Source of the DNA: Pelobates cultripes
Taxonomy: Eukaryota > Chordata > Amphibia > Anura > Pelobatidae
Assembly (NCBI GenBank): GCA_933207985.1
Contig: OW240914.1
Span: forward strand, 209,083,777 to 209,147,776
Length of the DNA: 64,000 nt
Direction: 5' to 3'
In this document: positions 12,422 through 22,579 of the stretch, piece after piece
How positions within the stretch are numbered: the first letter of the stretch is position 1
How the letters are laid out: each line of letters starts with the position of its first letter
Notes under the pieces: model-generated
Told to the model about the DNA's origin: nothing
The model's input: only the letters and a program-made list of their open reading frames with translations
Database searches by the model: none
Position numbers and translations under genes: made by a program

Positions 12422-13449
12422 ATGAGATGGAGTCTACAACCCACACAAGTGGCTCAGCTAGTGCAGCTCATCCAGGATGGCACATCAATGCGAGCTGTGG
12501 CAAGAAGGTTTGCTGTGTCTGTCAGCGTAGTGTCCAGAGCATGGAGGCGCTACCAGGAGACAGGCCAGTACATCAGGAGACGTGGAGTAGGCCATAGGAG
12601 GGCAACAACCCAGCAGCAGGACCACTACCTCCGCCTTTGTGCATGGAGGAGCACTGCCAGAGCCCTGCAAAATGACCTCCAGCAGGCTACAAATGTGCAT
12701 GTGTCTGCTCAAACGGTCAGAAACAGACTCCATGAGGGTGGTATGAGGGCCCGATGTCCACAGGTAGGGGTTTTGCTTACAGCCCAACAATGTTCAGGAC
12801 GTTTGGCATTTGCCAGAGAACACCAAGATTGGCAAATTCGCCACTGGCGCCCTGTGCTCTTCACAGATGAAAGCAGGTTCACACTGAGCACATGTGACAG
12901 ACGTGACAGAGTCTGGAGGTGCCGTGGAGAATGTTCTTCTGCCTGCAACATCCTCCAGCATGACTGGTTTGGCAGTGGGTCAGTAATGGTGTGGGTGGCA
13001 TTTCTTTGGGGGGCCGCACAGCCCTCCATATGCTCGCCAGAGGTAGCCTGACTGCCATTAGGTACCAAGATGAGATCCTCAGACCCCTTGTGAGACCATA
13101 TGCTGGTGCGGTTGGCCCTGGATTCCTCCTAATGCAAGACAATGCTAGACCTCATGTGGCTGGAGTGTGTCAGCAATTCCTGCAAGACAAAGGCATTGAT
13201 GCCATGGACTGGCCCGCCCGTTCCCCAGACCTGAATCCAATTAAGCACATCTGGCACATCATGTCTCGCTCCATCCACCAACGCCACGTTGCTCCACAGA
13301 CTGTCCAGGAGTTGGCAGATGCTTTAGTCCAGGTCTGGGAGGAGGTCCCTCAGGAGACCATCCGCCACCTCATTAGGAGAATGCACAGGCTTTGCAGGGA
13401 GGTTATACAGGTACGTGGAGGCTACACACACTACCGAGCCTCATTTTGA
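12422..13449 (+). pseudogene. Tc1-like transposase, frameshifted and catalytically altered
   Basis: The reading frame starts at the ATG at 12422 (MRWSLQPTQ) and encodes the paired-type helix-turn-helix region, then the DDE domain. The first catalytic Asp is in LFTDESRF (about 12862). Near 12990, at the codons normally read VMVWGGIS, one base appears to be missing and the frame moves; the rest (from [14 protein letters not shown]) continues to the stop at 13447-13449. The second Asp is in QDNARPH. The third catalytic residue, 34 residues later, should be Glu in a DD34E enzyme, but the sequence reads DLNPIKHIWH, with Lys in its place. The gene is therefore dead for two independent reasons. In life the enzyme cuts and pastes DNA between its terminal repeats at TA sites. 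Confidence 0.93.
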
Positions 13450-13459
13450 CTTATTTTAA

Positions 13460-13531
13460 CCCCTTAAGGACACATGACATGTGTGACATGTCATGATTCC
13501 CTTTTATTCCAGAAGTTTGGTCCTTAAGGGG
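13460..13531. mobile_element. 72-bp palindromic MITE with TTAA target duplication, nested in Tc1
   Basis: The element begins CCCCTTAAGGACACATGACA and ends with TCCTTAAGGGG. It is flanked by TTAA at 13456-13459 and 13532-13535. Removing it and one TTAA restores the expected Tc1 3' sequence, GACTTATTTTAAGGACATTA. Terminal inverted repeats CCCCTTAAGGA and TTAA duplication point to piggyBac-type mobilisation. Two other copies lie at 45474 and 53892. Confidence 0.88.
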
Positions 13532-13792
13532 TTAAGGACATTACATCAAAGTTGGATCAGCCTGTAGTGTGTTTTTCCACTTTAATTTTGAGTGTGACTC
13601 CAAATCCAGACCTCCATGGGTTGAAAAATTTGATTTCCATTTTTTAATTTTTGTGTGATTTTGTTGTCAGCACATTCAACTATGTAAAGAACAAAGTATT
13701 TCAGAAGAATATTTAATTCATTCAGCTCTAGGATGTGTTATTTTTGTGTTCCCTTTATTTTTTTGAGCAGTATATATATATATATATATATA

Positions 13793-14736
13793 TAGTTAAT
13801 ACAATGCTAAACAAAAATCTGCACACCAGTCAAGCCATAAGACTTGCTTTTCCCAAGGAAATCCCAAATCAGCAGTGATGTTACAACCGCAAAGGATTCT
13901 GGGTGGGCATATGCAAATTTGTTTAACAAAGAATCACATTTTTGCCTCATTCCATTTTAAACATGGATTCCTTTTAATTTGTGTTTGCAGTATACAACTG
14001 CTTGGAACACAATTTAGGATAAGATGCAAAACCAGTGAACCACTCATGGACAGCTGTTTCGTTGTTAATGCAACTCTTCAGCATGAGGTTGGTTACTGGT
14101 TTGCTAATTGAGGCTTGGTAGTGCTTGGGAAGCAAAATCTAAATAGGTTATGGTGGGGAAAAATTGTGATTGAAAACCCCTTCCACCTGAAGTATGTGGA
14201 TAGTTAATACAATGCTAAACAAAAATCTGCACACCAGTCAAGCCATAAGACTTGCTTTTCCCACAGAAATCCCAAATCAGCAGTGATGTTACAACCGCAA
14301 AGGATTCTGGGTGGGCATATGCAAATTAGTTTAACAAAGAATCACATTTTTGCCTCATTCCATTTTAAACATGGATTCCTTTTAATTTGTGTTTGCAGTA
14401 TACAACTGCTTGGAACACAATTTAGGATAAGATGCAAAACCAGTGAACCACTCATGGACAGCTGTTTCGTTGTTAATGCAACTCTTCAGCATGAGGTTGG
14501 TTACTGGTTTGCTAATTGAGGCTTGGTAGTGCTTGGGAAGCAAAATCTAAATAGGTTATGGTGGGGAAAAATTGTGATTGAAAACCCCTTCCACCTGAAG
14601 TATGTGGATAGTTAATACAATGCTAAACAAAAATCTGCACACCAGTCAAGCCATAAGACTTGCTTTTCCCACAGAAATCCCAAATCAGCAATGATGTTAC
14701 AACCGCAAAGGATTCTGGGTGGGCATATGCAAATTA
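13793..14736. repeat. 408-bp tandem repeat, 2.3 copies
   Basis: Units start at 13793, 14201 and 14609 with TAGTTAATACAATGCTAAAC. The first two full units are almost identical (only a few differences, such as CCCAAGGAAAT against CCCACAGAAAT). The third stops at 14736 and passes into a TATATA tract. Each unit holds the same 78-codon open frame, which is a by-product of the repeat and not a gene. The array starts about 20 bp after the right end of the Tc1 element, and both ends of the array are TA tracts. Confidence 0.95.
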
Positions 14737-14759
14737 TATATATATATATACACAAGTGG

Positions 14760-15600
14760 CAAGAAGGAGAGTATAACCCTTAAGATAAATGGGGCATAAG
14801 AAAAAATAAATACAAAAAATGCCAAGTCCGCTTTAAAGGAGTACAGCGAGATTTACTGAGCTGCTCTGGTTTCAGTACCCAAGCCAGTCATCTTGACTTG
14901 TAAAGCCAATGATTACCTGATTACACACTGTGCACATACACAGATACCCTCCAGTGTCCAAGTTGTGATTGATCAACCTGAAATTTGTCACTTGGGAGAT
15001 ATCTAAAAATGGCAAATCTTGAAAATATTATTCAGCTGACTATTGTTGACTTCTTTGAAATTTTAACACTGCATAAAACAATCTACAAATATGAAATATT
15101 CTTATATAATAAACTTTAAAGAAAAATATAAAACAGTTTGCCAAAGTAACTGATGTAGATATGTCAGGATAGAGTAATGAGTGAAAAGTAAGACTGTGTG
15201 AATCATGATGGGGCTGTCACTTAAAATGACTTTGCTTAGTCCTTGATGTAGTGTATGTAGGCGAGAACTGCCAGGATTATATTAATGCATAGTAAAACAA
15301 TGCCACAGAAACCTACCCTCGCAGGAGATCAGAAGAGAAATGAGCAGGAATTTAAATTGCATAAAAACTGACCCACTTACAATACCTGAGCAAGTTTCTA
15401 GAGATGTAATGTCTTATGAAAATGTGCCTACTTAATTAAGCAAACCAATTTAAAAGCTGGGGAACAAGGTCCCACCAGATTATGGAATTTGTGAAAGAAA
15501 ATAATGCCCTCAATTTCATCCTGTGATGCAATGTCTACACTGGGATCCAGAGTCTCAAGCTTTTAAAACTTCTAACTTTAACCTCTTGTGAGTGTATGTG
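14760..15600. other. Intronic sequence, no gene seen
   Basis: Unique-looking AT-rich DNA between the 408-bp array and its diverged relative. Confidence 0.55.
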
Positions 15601-15629
15601 TGTATTTAGAAATATACATTTGTAGAATA

Positions 15630-15990
15630 TATATAGTCAATACATTGTTAAACACAGAGCTGTACACACCATTTAAGACTTTGTTACTACTGCAATTGAT
15701 TCTGGGTGGGTATATACAAACACGCAGTTTGCGTTTGCTGTTTACAACAGCTTTGAAACACAACTCAATAAGAGATGCAAAGCCAGTGAACCACTCATGG
15801 ACAGCTGTTTCGTTGTTAATGCAACTCATCAGCAAGAGGTTGGTTACTGGCTTGTTATTGAGGCTTGGTGTTAAGAGATGAAAGGGATTTTCAAACACGT
15901 TTTTCCTTATCAATAACTGTATTGGTTTGTGCTTCACAAGTAACACCAAGCTTCAATAGCAAACCAGTAACCAACCAACCAAGACCTTCA
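15630..15990. repeat. Diverged copy of the 408-bp repeat unit with an inverted piece
   Basis: From about 15634 the sequence resembles the 408-bp unit: it shares GATTCTGGGTGGG, then CACTCATGGACAGCTGTTTC and GTTGTTAATGCAACTC. At 15935-15985 a segment with AGCTTCAATAGCAAACCAGT is the reverse complement of the end of the same unit, so the copy folds back on itself. It is clearly older than the array at 13793. Confidence 0.8.
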
Positions 15991-16389
15991 GATGTATTTT
16001 TAGAGGTGGGAGAATAATCATTTATGTGTCTTGTGGCACATAAAATATTTAGCTTGGAGGAATTGTCACTTTTTAGGGTTTTGTATTATGTAGATGTTTT
16101 TGTATTTATTACTTTCTATTTATTAATGAAAATATGTTCTGACATCACAACAGACTTGAAAAAATGCACAGTTACATGCAAATATAAAGACTTTGTGAGA
16201 TTGTACCAGTGTTTAAATTTTATTTTTCACACAGCAGGTATAGCAAGTAGACATTATTATTTGGGCTTGTGCAAAAGCCAACCTGTATTTCACACTTGAT
16301 AACAACATGCAACTTATATCAAACGGTACAAGCCAATTCTTTAGACCATTGAGACTTGCTACCCACCAAGGTTTTTTATTTGTAAATCA

Positions 16390-18045
16390 GGCGTTTAAGC
16401 CGCACATGAAGCCCTAAGTTCTCCCGAGGCTACCCTTGCTCATGGGTAGTTTGATCGTGCCTGATTAAAGTCAGTCAAAAAGTTGAGGGGAGAGAGGGGG
16501 GGAGGAGGAAGTCCGGCTTATGCTATGTCTACCTCCCTCGAGGGGCGGTCTTCCTTTGCTGGTCCAATTACACTCCCTTGTCTGGTCGCCCTCATTCTCC
16601 TCTCTAACCCACTAAGCTATTGTTCCATGGTTCCCAAAGTCTCTGAAATGCTGCTGTCGTCCCCCTTACCCTAGCTGTTAGGTCATCCATAATTTTACAT
16701 TCTCTAATCCTGGATATTACCCCTGGGAACTCTTGGCCCTCCGGTGAGAGCCATGCGGTTGCTATTGCTCTACATGCACTTATTACTATGTACTAGTTTC
16801 TGCTCTCTCTTAGTCCACCTATCCAGTGATCTATTTAACAGATATACCCACGGGTCCATATCCAAGGGCCTGTCAAAGATCTGTTTCAGCAAGTCCTCCA
16901 ACAAATTCCAGAAACTACGTATCTTCGGGCAATCCCACCACATGTGTATGTATGTTCCTCGAGCTCCGCATCCCCTCCAGCAGTCATCCATGTCCATTTT
17001 GTGCATTCTAAAGAGCTTCACAGGAGTAGTATACCACCTGAACATGGCTTTCCATGTCTGTTCCTGAAATATGACACATATTGAAACATTTTTATTCACT
17101 TCCCAGATCTCCTGCCAATCAATTCCATCCAATACCTCCCTTAGGTCAGCCTCCCATCGATCGGTGTATGTCAATCTTCCCCATTCTTTATTTTCTGCAC
17201 CGAGGTGTGCGTATAGGAGCGTGATCAATCCCTTGGGTGCCGCTCCCTCCAGACACAGCCTCTCATAGAAAGCTAGCGTTCCTTGTGCTGCAGCTCTAAT
17301 ATGTGGTCTTCTAGCAAAATTGCGTAGCTGAATATATCGAAAGACGTCTGCTGGGGTTAAGTGGTGGCCTTGTTGGAGATCGTTGAACTGAACAAACTCT
17401 CCATTTCAATGTAAATGACAGATCCGCTGGAGTCCGGTTCTTTCTATATTTCGGAATTCTCTGGGGGCCATTCCGGGTTGGAACTCCCGGTTTCTAAATA
17501 GTGAAGTTAAGGGGGAGGGCGACGACGCCAGCCCGTACTTAGCGTTAGTCGCATCCCATATTCGTAGCGAGTTGAGTATGGCCGGACAAGTCACACGTAT
17601 CATGGGTCTATGTTCCTCAGGGACCCACATTGTGAACTGGGGATATCCGAACCCACCAGCATGGACTTGATTTCGACCCACTTCCTTTCGTCCGGTGGGG
17701 ATTGCCACATAGCCACTTGCGTCAGCTGCGCCGGAAGATAATAGAAATATAAGCACAGGAGACCTAACCCCCCTCTGTCTTTACGTCTATATAGGACTTG
17801 TCTGGAGATTATGTGTCTCTTGTTCTTCCAGATGAAGTTCCTTATTGATCTTTGCAATGGGATCAGTTGCGTTTTTGTGACGCGGACGGGTAATGCCTGA
17901 AATAAAAACAGAATGCGTGGAAGAATGTTCATCTTGACGGAATTAATCCGTCCTATCCACGAGATAGGCTTATCCGTCCACTTTTCTAGGTCTCCGGTTA
18001 ATGCACGGAGCATTTTTGTTTTTAACTGTACCAGCAGCAAGTTTA
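16390..18045 (-). mobile_element. L1-type LINE, 5'-truncated 3' part of ORF2, antisense
   Basis: Read on the minus strand, three consecutive coding segments (18040-17600, 17756-17230 and 17228-16770) give the C-terminal half of an L1/Tx1-like ORF2 protein. The first includes WIGRINSVKMNILPRILFLF and RRKDRGGLGL, typical of the region after the reverse transcriptase. The last has the Cys-rich segment CWRGCGARGTYIHMWWDCP followed by FWNLLEDLL. A frame change separates the first two segments, so the copy is inactive. The reverse-transcriptase core and endonuclease are absent: the 5' truncation is at about 18045, next to a TG repeat. The sequence from 16770 to about 16390 is probably remaining C-terminal codons and 3' UTR. 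Confidence 0.85.
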
Positions 18046-18059
18046 TTTATTTACCAGGT

Positions 18060-18085
18060 TTTTGTGTGTGTGTGTGTGTGTGTGT
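18060..18085. repeat. TG microsatellite
   Basis: TTTGTGTGTGTGTGTGTGTG run at the 5'-truncated end of the L1 fragment. Confidence 0.95.
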
Positions 18086-18119
18086 TTTAGAGTTTATGAA
18101 TATTTTTTTTAGAGTTTAG

Positions 18120-18810
18120 ATTATTAAAAAGTTGAGTCTCTAGTCTTGCTACTGCTGTTCGAAAAATGTTTTCTATTTTCATTGTATATTACGTTCTGAG
18201 ACAAAACAGTTTATGATATATCCCAACTAAATTTCTACCTGTGCACATGGAACCTCTTATGTAACAATTCATATAACACAACAATTCTGCTACAGCTGCT
18301 TAATATAATCATGAATATGTTATTTTATGTATTAGATGTCCTCGTTGTACATTGCATTGCAATCTCCTAAAACAGACCTGACACACATAATCTTTACGTA
18401 ATTGCAAAGAGTATAAAACACTACTTATATTTTGTACTTATATTACTAATAGTCATTAAAAACTAATTATTGGGTGAGAGACATTACCCTTTGCAGAAGT
18501 ACTCGGCTTGTGGAATAAAAAGTATGAAAAAGTTAAGTTTGATTGACTAAATATTCTGCAATAGCCCAAGATACAGTAGGACATAGATATATGTACTTGT
18601 CATTATAGGTGCCCTCACAGTACTCAAACTGTCAGGAGGAGAACCCAACCTGTATATTACCCCAAATTCATCAGTAGGTAAATTGATCCTGGATCCAAAA
18701 TGTAAAAGAAGTGAAATTAATTAAACCATAAGTCTGACCTGTCAGCATTTTGACATAGAAAATAATAGGTCACAGGTTCTAGAAAGATCTTCTTAGTTTG
18801 AAATGATGGC
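18120..18810. other. Intronic sequence, no gene seen
   Basis: Unique-looking AT-rich DNA. No coding signal. Confidence 0.55.
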
Positions 18811-18811
18811 C

Positions 18812-19259
18812 ATTAAAGGGCATTATAACAGCTTACTATCATCAAAGTGGTTACAGTTTCTAGAATCCCCTTGTCCCATCCTTCCATTTAGTGTTAAATT
18901 GTTTTTAATGTTTTAGTGCTATACAAGGAGTTTCCAGCAGCTCAACCCTCCTGTGCTGCTTTGGCTAATGATGAAGCCTTAGCAGCAACAAGTGTCTGTG
19001 ATTGGCAGAGTGTATCAGCTGACCGCATTAAGCCTATCACAGTGCCCATTCAGATATGAAGTGTATGGCTAGGAAGAACTGTGTGATCTCTGACTTAGCC
19101 GCACCTCCAGTGAGGACAGGGCTATGAAAGCCAGGGACCCTCGTTCAGTATGAAACTGTTTGAAAATGGTGTAAAACGGAATGGAGGGGCAATGCCTGGG
19201 GATTTCAGGCACTATAACCAGTTCAATGAAATGTTTATATTGTCTATGGTGTCCCTTTA
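18812..19259. mobile_element. AAAGGG...CCCTTT MITE
   Basis: Bounded by TTAAAGGGCATTATAACAGC and GTCTATGGTGTCCCTTTAC. It contains GCCTATCACAGTGCCCATTC, whose reverse complement occurs in the element at 47095, so the two are the same family in opposite orientation. TTA occurs at each border. Confidence 0.72.
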
Positions 19260-20395
19260 CGTATTATAACTGGATAAACCTCTTCTGTAATACTCTGCAC
19301 TGGGGATTAATTTACTTACTTATGTCCGAGATGATATCTCTGTGTGATGAATATAGAATAAAAATGCTCATAATCTCCTGCCACAAAAATAAATGATACA
19401 TTGTACATACTGGTACACCAGAAAAAGCACTTACCGTACTTATTTCCTTTTTTATTTGAATCATTTTAAAATCTGTATTTTTCATGTCCTCTTGAAAGGT
19501 CTGATAAAAGTTGCTTCCTTTGAAAGAAATTAAGTCAGACTCCCGCTGAAGTTTACCCTCATCCTTCCCATTAATAGTTAATTATTTCATGAAAATCTGG
19601 ACATTAATTCTGTTCCATTGTTTCAACATTGCCTACTATGTAATGATATTTTCTCTGCATTAAACAAGAAGTGGAATAGATTGTTTAATCAAGTAGCATA
19701 TTAACACCCTTTGACTGGCGCAGTAATTAGTTTGAACTCTGCAGTAACACATCACTAACACAGGTTTTTCAAATGTAAAATTCCCCATTCAATTTCTAGC
19801 CACTTTTAATGAAATCAAACATTTATTAGAACATTCTGTGTTGAACCATCAAATCGTCTACTTTCATTAAGTACGAGTCAGGTAGAGGGGAAAAAGTGCT
19901 TCTCTACAAAGCTAATTATGTTAGTGGGGTGTCCTTAAACATTAACTGATGCTTTCTTTCCATTTTGCTGTTGGACTCTTTCTTTTGTCACCTTGCAAGG
20001 CTTAAAAATCCAGAGACTTATTATATTAAATTGTCTGTTTATCATCTCACTAATTGTTCTATCTCCACAAAACACTATTCCGTCTCCCTGTCACTCAGTT
20101 CTCCTTGTGTAAACTGCAGAGGAAGATGACTTTCTGCTTTACCAAGGCATGGCTTCGTTTGAAAGAGCAGCACTAATTATGAAAGTAAAATTATACCCTT
20201 GGAGCATGGATTGCGAATGATAAACATCTATTTAAATGTTTCCTAGAATACTTACATTCTATTTATGTGTTGGCATGATGTCTTTACCATCTCAAACAGA
20301 CTATGCTAAAAAATAGAGATAACCTTTAAGGGAACAGAACTGTCTGCCGAAGGTATGTATTTTATATGGAAACATTATAGGTAATACAACAGTCT
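19260..20395. other. Intronic sequence, no gene seen
   Basis: Unique-looking DNA. No repeat or coding signal that I can name. Confidence 0.55.
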
Positions 20396-20437
20396 CTATT
20401 TCAGTTGGACAGTCCCTTTGGGATTCTGTTCTGCTTT

Positions 20438-20477
20438 AGTTCCCTGGTGTTCTACATCCAGTAACACCAGGGAACTA
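20438..20477. repeat. Perfect 14-bp hairpin
   Basis: AGTTCCCTGGTGTT pairs with AACACCAGGGAACT across an 11-base loop. It may be the end or centre of a small MITE, but termini were not found. A 69- and a 78-codon open frame overlap it on opposite strands and are not supported as genes. Confidence 0.75.
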
Positions 20478-21195
20478 TCCTCAGGCAGCACAATGCTCGT
20501 GCATTGTAAGATGCGCTTGCACTGTGCAGCGGTCAGTAGAACCATGTTGAGAGGGCTACGGCAGTGTTTTTTCCATGTCGGTAAGGGTAAGGTAGAGACG
20601 CCCATATGGGACATCTTGGCGACATGAGTCACTGGTGATGACCTCCTTCTGTTTCAATGAGCTTTTCATAAAATTATTTGTGAGTTCCAAGAGTTAAAAA
20701 ATCAAGCATACATTTTTTGGAAATAAAGTGAAATAAATGTGTGCAATAAGTGCTATGTTTTTAAATAAATACATATCTTTAATCTATATAACTATCTAGC
20801 TGCTAACGCACTGTACGTGCAATCCTCCAAAACACACTTCAGAAGTACAAATAACAATAAAATACAGCGGAGTGATATTTAACAAAATTGTGCTAGTGAT
20901 AAAAAACAGAATTTTTTTTAAAATGGTGTAAAACCTTTAAAAATAGGGATTATCAAATGAATTCCAATGGAACACTCACATATTCTAGAGCCAATAATGC
21001 TAGCTCTGGTTTGAGGAGACTTTTGGTCAATTAGAACAGTCACTCCCCTCTTCTGGACAGCATTTCAAAAAAGTTCTCTTCTTTTCCCAAATAATTTGAG
21101 AATAAAAATATATATAAAAAAAAAAATAGTATAACATCGCTTAAGAGCAAGCAAAATTATTAATTAGAGCTGTTATACTCACAAAGCTGCAGCTT

Positions 21196-21782
21196 AAAGG
21201 GGCACTATATAGCCAGGAACACAAACATGTATTCCTGACCCTTTAGTGTTAAAACCACTATCTAGCCCCCTTGGCCCCCTTTGCCTCTCTAAAGATAGTA
21301 AAATCTTACTTGTATTCAAGTCTAAAGCTGCTGCCTCTGCCTGTGAACTTCCTCTGACCTATGACATCATCAGAAGTGGTGGCCTGACCCAATCACAGTG
21401 CTTCTCCATAGGATTGGTTGAGACTGACAAGGAGGCAGATCAGGGGCAGAGCCAGCACAATTCAAACACAGCCGTGGCCAATCAACATCTCCTCATAGAG
21501 ATGAATTGAATCAATGAATCTCTATGAGGAAAGTTCAGTGTCTGCATGCAGAGAGAGGAGACAGTGAATGTTTGGATGCATTTTAGGCAGCCATGACCCA
21601 GGAAGGATCCCTTACAGCTATCTGAGGAGTGGCCAGTAAAGTTATCACTAGGCTGTAATGTAAACTCTGCATTTTCTCTGAAAAGACAGTGTTTACAGCA
21701 AAAAGCCTGACGGTAACGATTCTACTCACCAGAACAAATTCAATAAGCTGTAGTTTTTCTGGTAACTATAGTGTCCTTTTAG
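21196..21782. mobile_element. AAAGGGACACTATAG-type MITE, both ends present, reverse orientation
   Basis: The ends are TTAAAGGGGCACTATATAGC and AACTATAGTGTCCTTTTAG, inverted relative to each other. The first 110 bp are the reverse complement of 59950-60080. The internal hairpin TCATAGAGATGAATTGAATC / AATGAATCTCTATGAGG marks the centre. TTA is present at both borders. Confidence 0.8.
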
Positions 21783-21839
21783 TGTAGGGGCTCTGTATGT
21801 TTCAGGACAATAGTTTCCTGGTGTAAATCCAGGAACTTT

Positions 21840-22170
21840 GAAGACAAGTAATTTTAAAAAGTATACACTTTATTGAATATTTAAAAACAAATAAACAAAT
21901 CAAATAAAGTAAAATATTAATTTGTATAAATAGACTCTTTTCCAGGTTCAGAAAAGTGTTTAGCCACTTGTGCCTTCCTCAGTCCCGTATGTATGACTCT
22001 CCTGTTCCCTGCTTTTATACCCCTTTAATAATATTAAAACCCTTCAGGTATTCGCCAGCTTTTCTCCCCTCATTTCTGGCAGAAACGTTGAGTTTCAAAT
22101 TTCTCTTAGAGACACAACGTAATTTCTGTTCCAGGTTGCGTCATTTCCAGTTTTACTGATGCGTACTTGG
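21840..22170. repeat. Possible SINE/LINE-derived segment
   Basis: A TTTATTGAATATTTAAAAAC-rich stretch followed by GTGCCTTCCTCAGTCCCGTA, an arrangement seen in dispersed amphibian repeats in which a CTTCCTCAG box follows a T/A-rich start. Class not determined. Confidence 0.4.
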
Positions 22171-22579
22171 ACAACTGGAAATAACGAGACATAACTGGGA
22201 GCAGTACTAGGGAGAAAAGAAAAAACAACAAAGAGCCTATCAATTGACTCCTAAAAGGTAGAAAGCAGAAAAAAAGGGGGATAACCCCTAAGCAGTGAGA
22301 ACCAATATGAAAAAGAACAAAAGAGAAATATTTCTATTCTACCTAGATGGAGTATATCGAATGTAAAAAAAATTAAATTAAAATATAGCTTTTATTAGAT
22401 AAATTAGAAATATATATAAAAAGTGGCTAAAAACAATTTTGTGGTTTTTTTTGGACCCAGGTAAGTGACTGAAAGGGTTATTCCATCTTCAGCGCCATGG
22501 GAGGTGGCTTTGACAGAGGAGAAATCTATAGTGCCAGAAAAACTAGTTTGTTTTCCTGGCACCATAGTTTCCCTTTAAG

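Larger units (their letters stand above)
12125..13772 (+). mobile_element. Tc1/mariner-superfamily DNA transposon
   Basis: The element is about 1.65 kb and is bounded by a 26-bp perfect terminal inverted repeat beginning ACTGCTCAAAAAAATAAAGG (left copy from 12126, right copy ending 13771). It sits in a TATATA tract, as expected of insertion at TA. It carries one transposase gene on the + strand, interrupted by a frameshift, and a nested 72-bp element just after the stop codon. This ACTGCTCAAAAAAATAAAG type of Tc1 element is widely scattered in fish and amphibian genomes. Confidence 0.95.

Noticed and set aside
13875..14519. Two almost identical 78-codon frames
   Set aside because: They are the same piece of the 408-bp tandem repeat counted twice.
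16744..17268. Plus-strand frames of 61-107 codons
   Set aside because: They are shadows of the minus-strand L1 ORF2 coding sequence.
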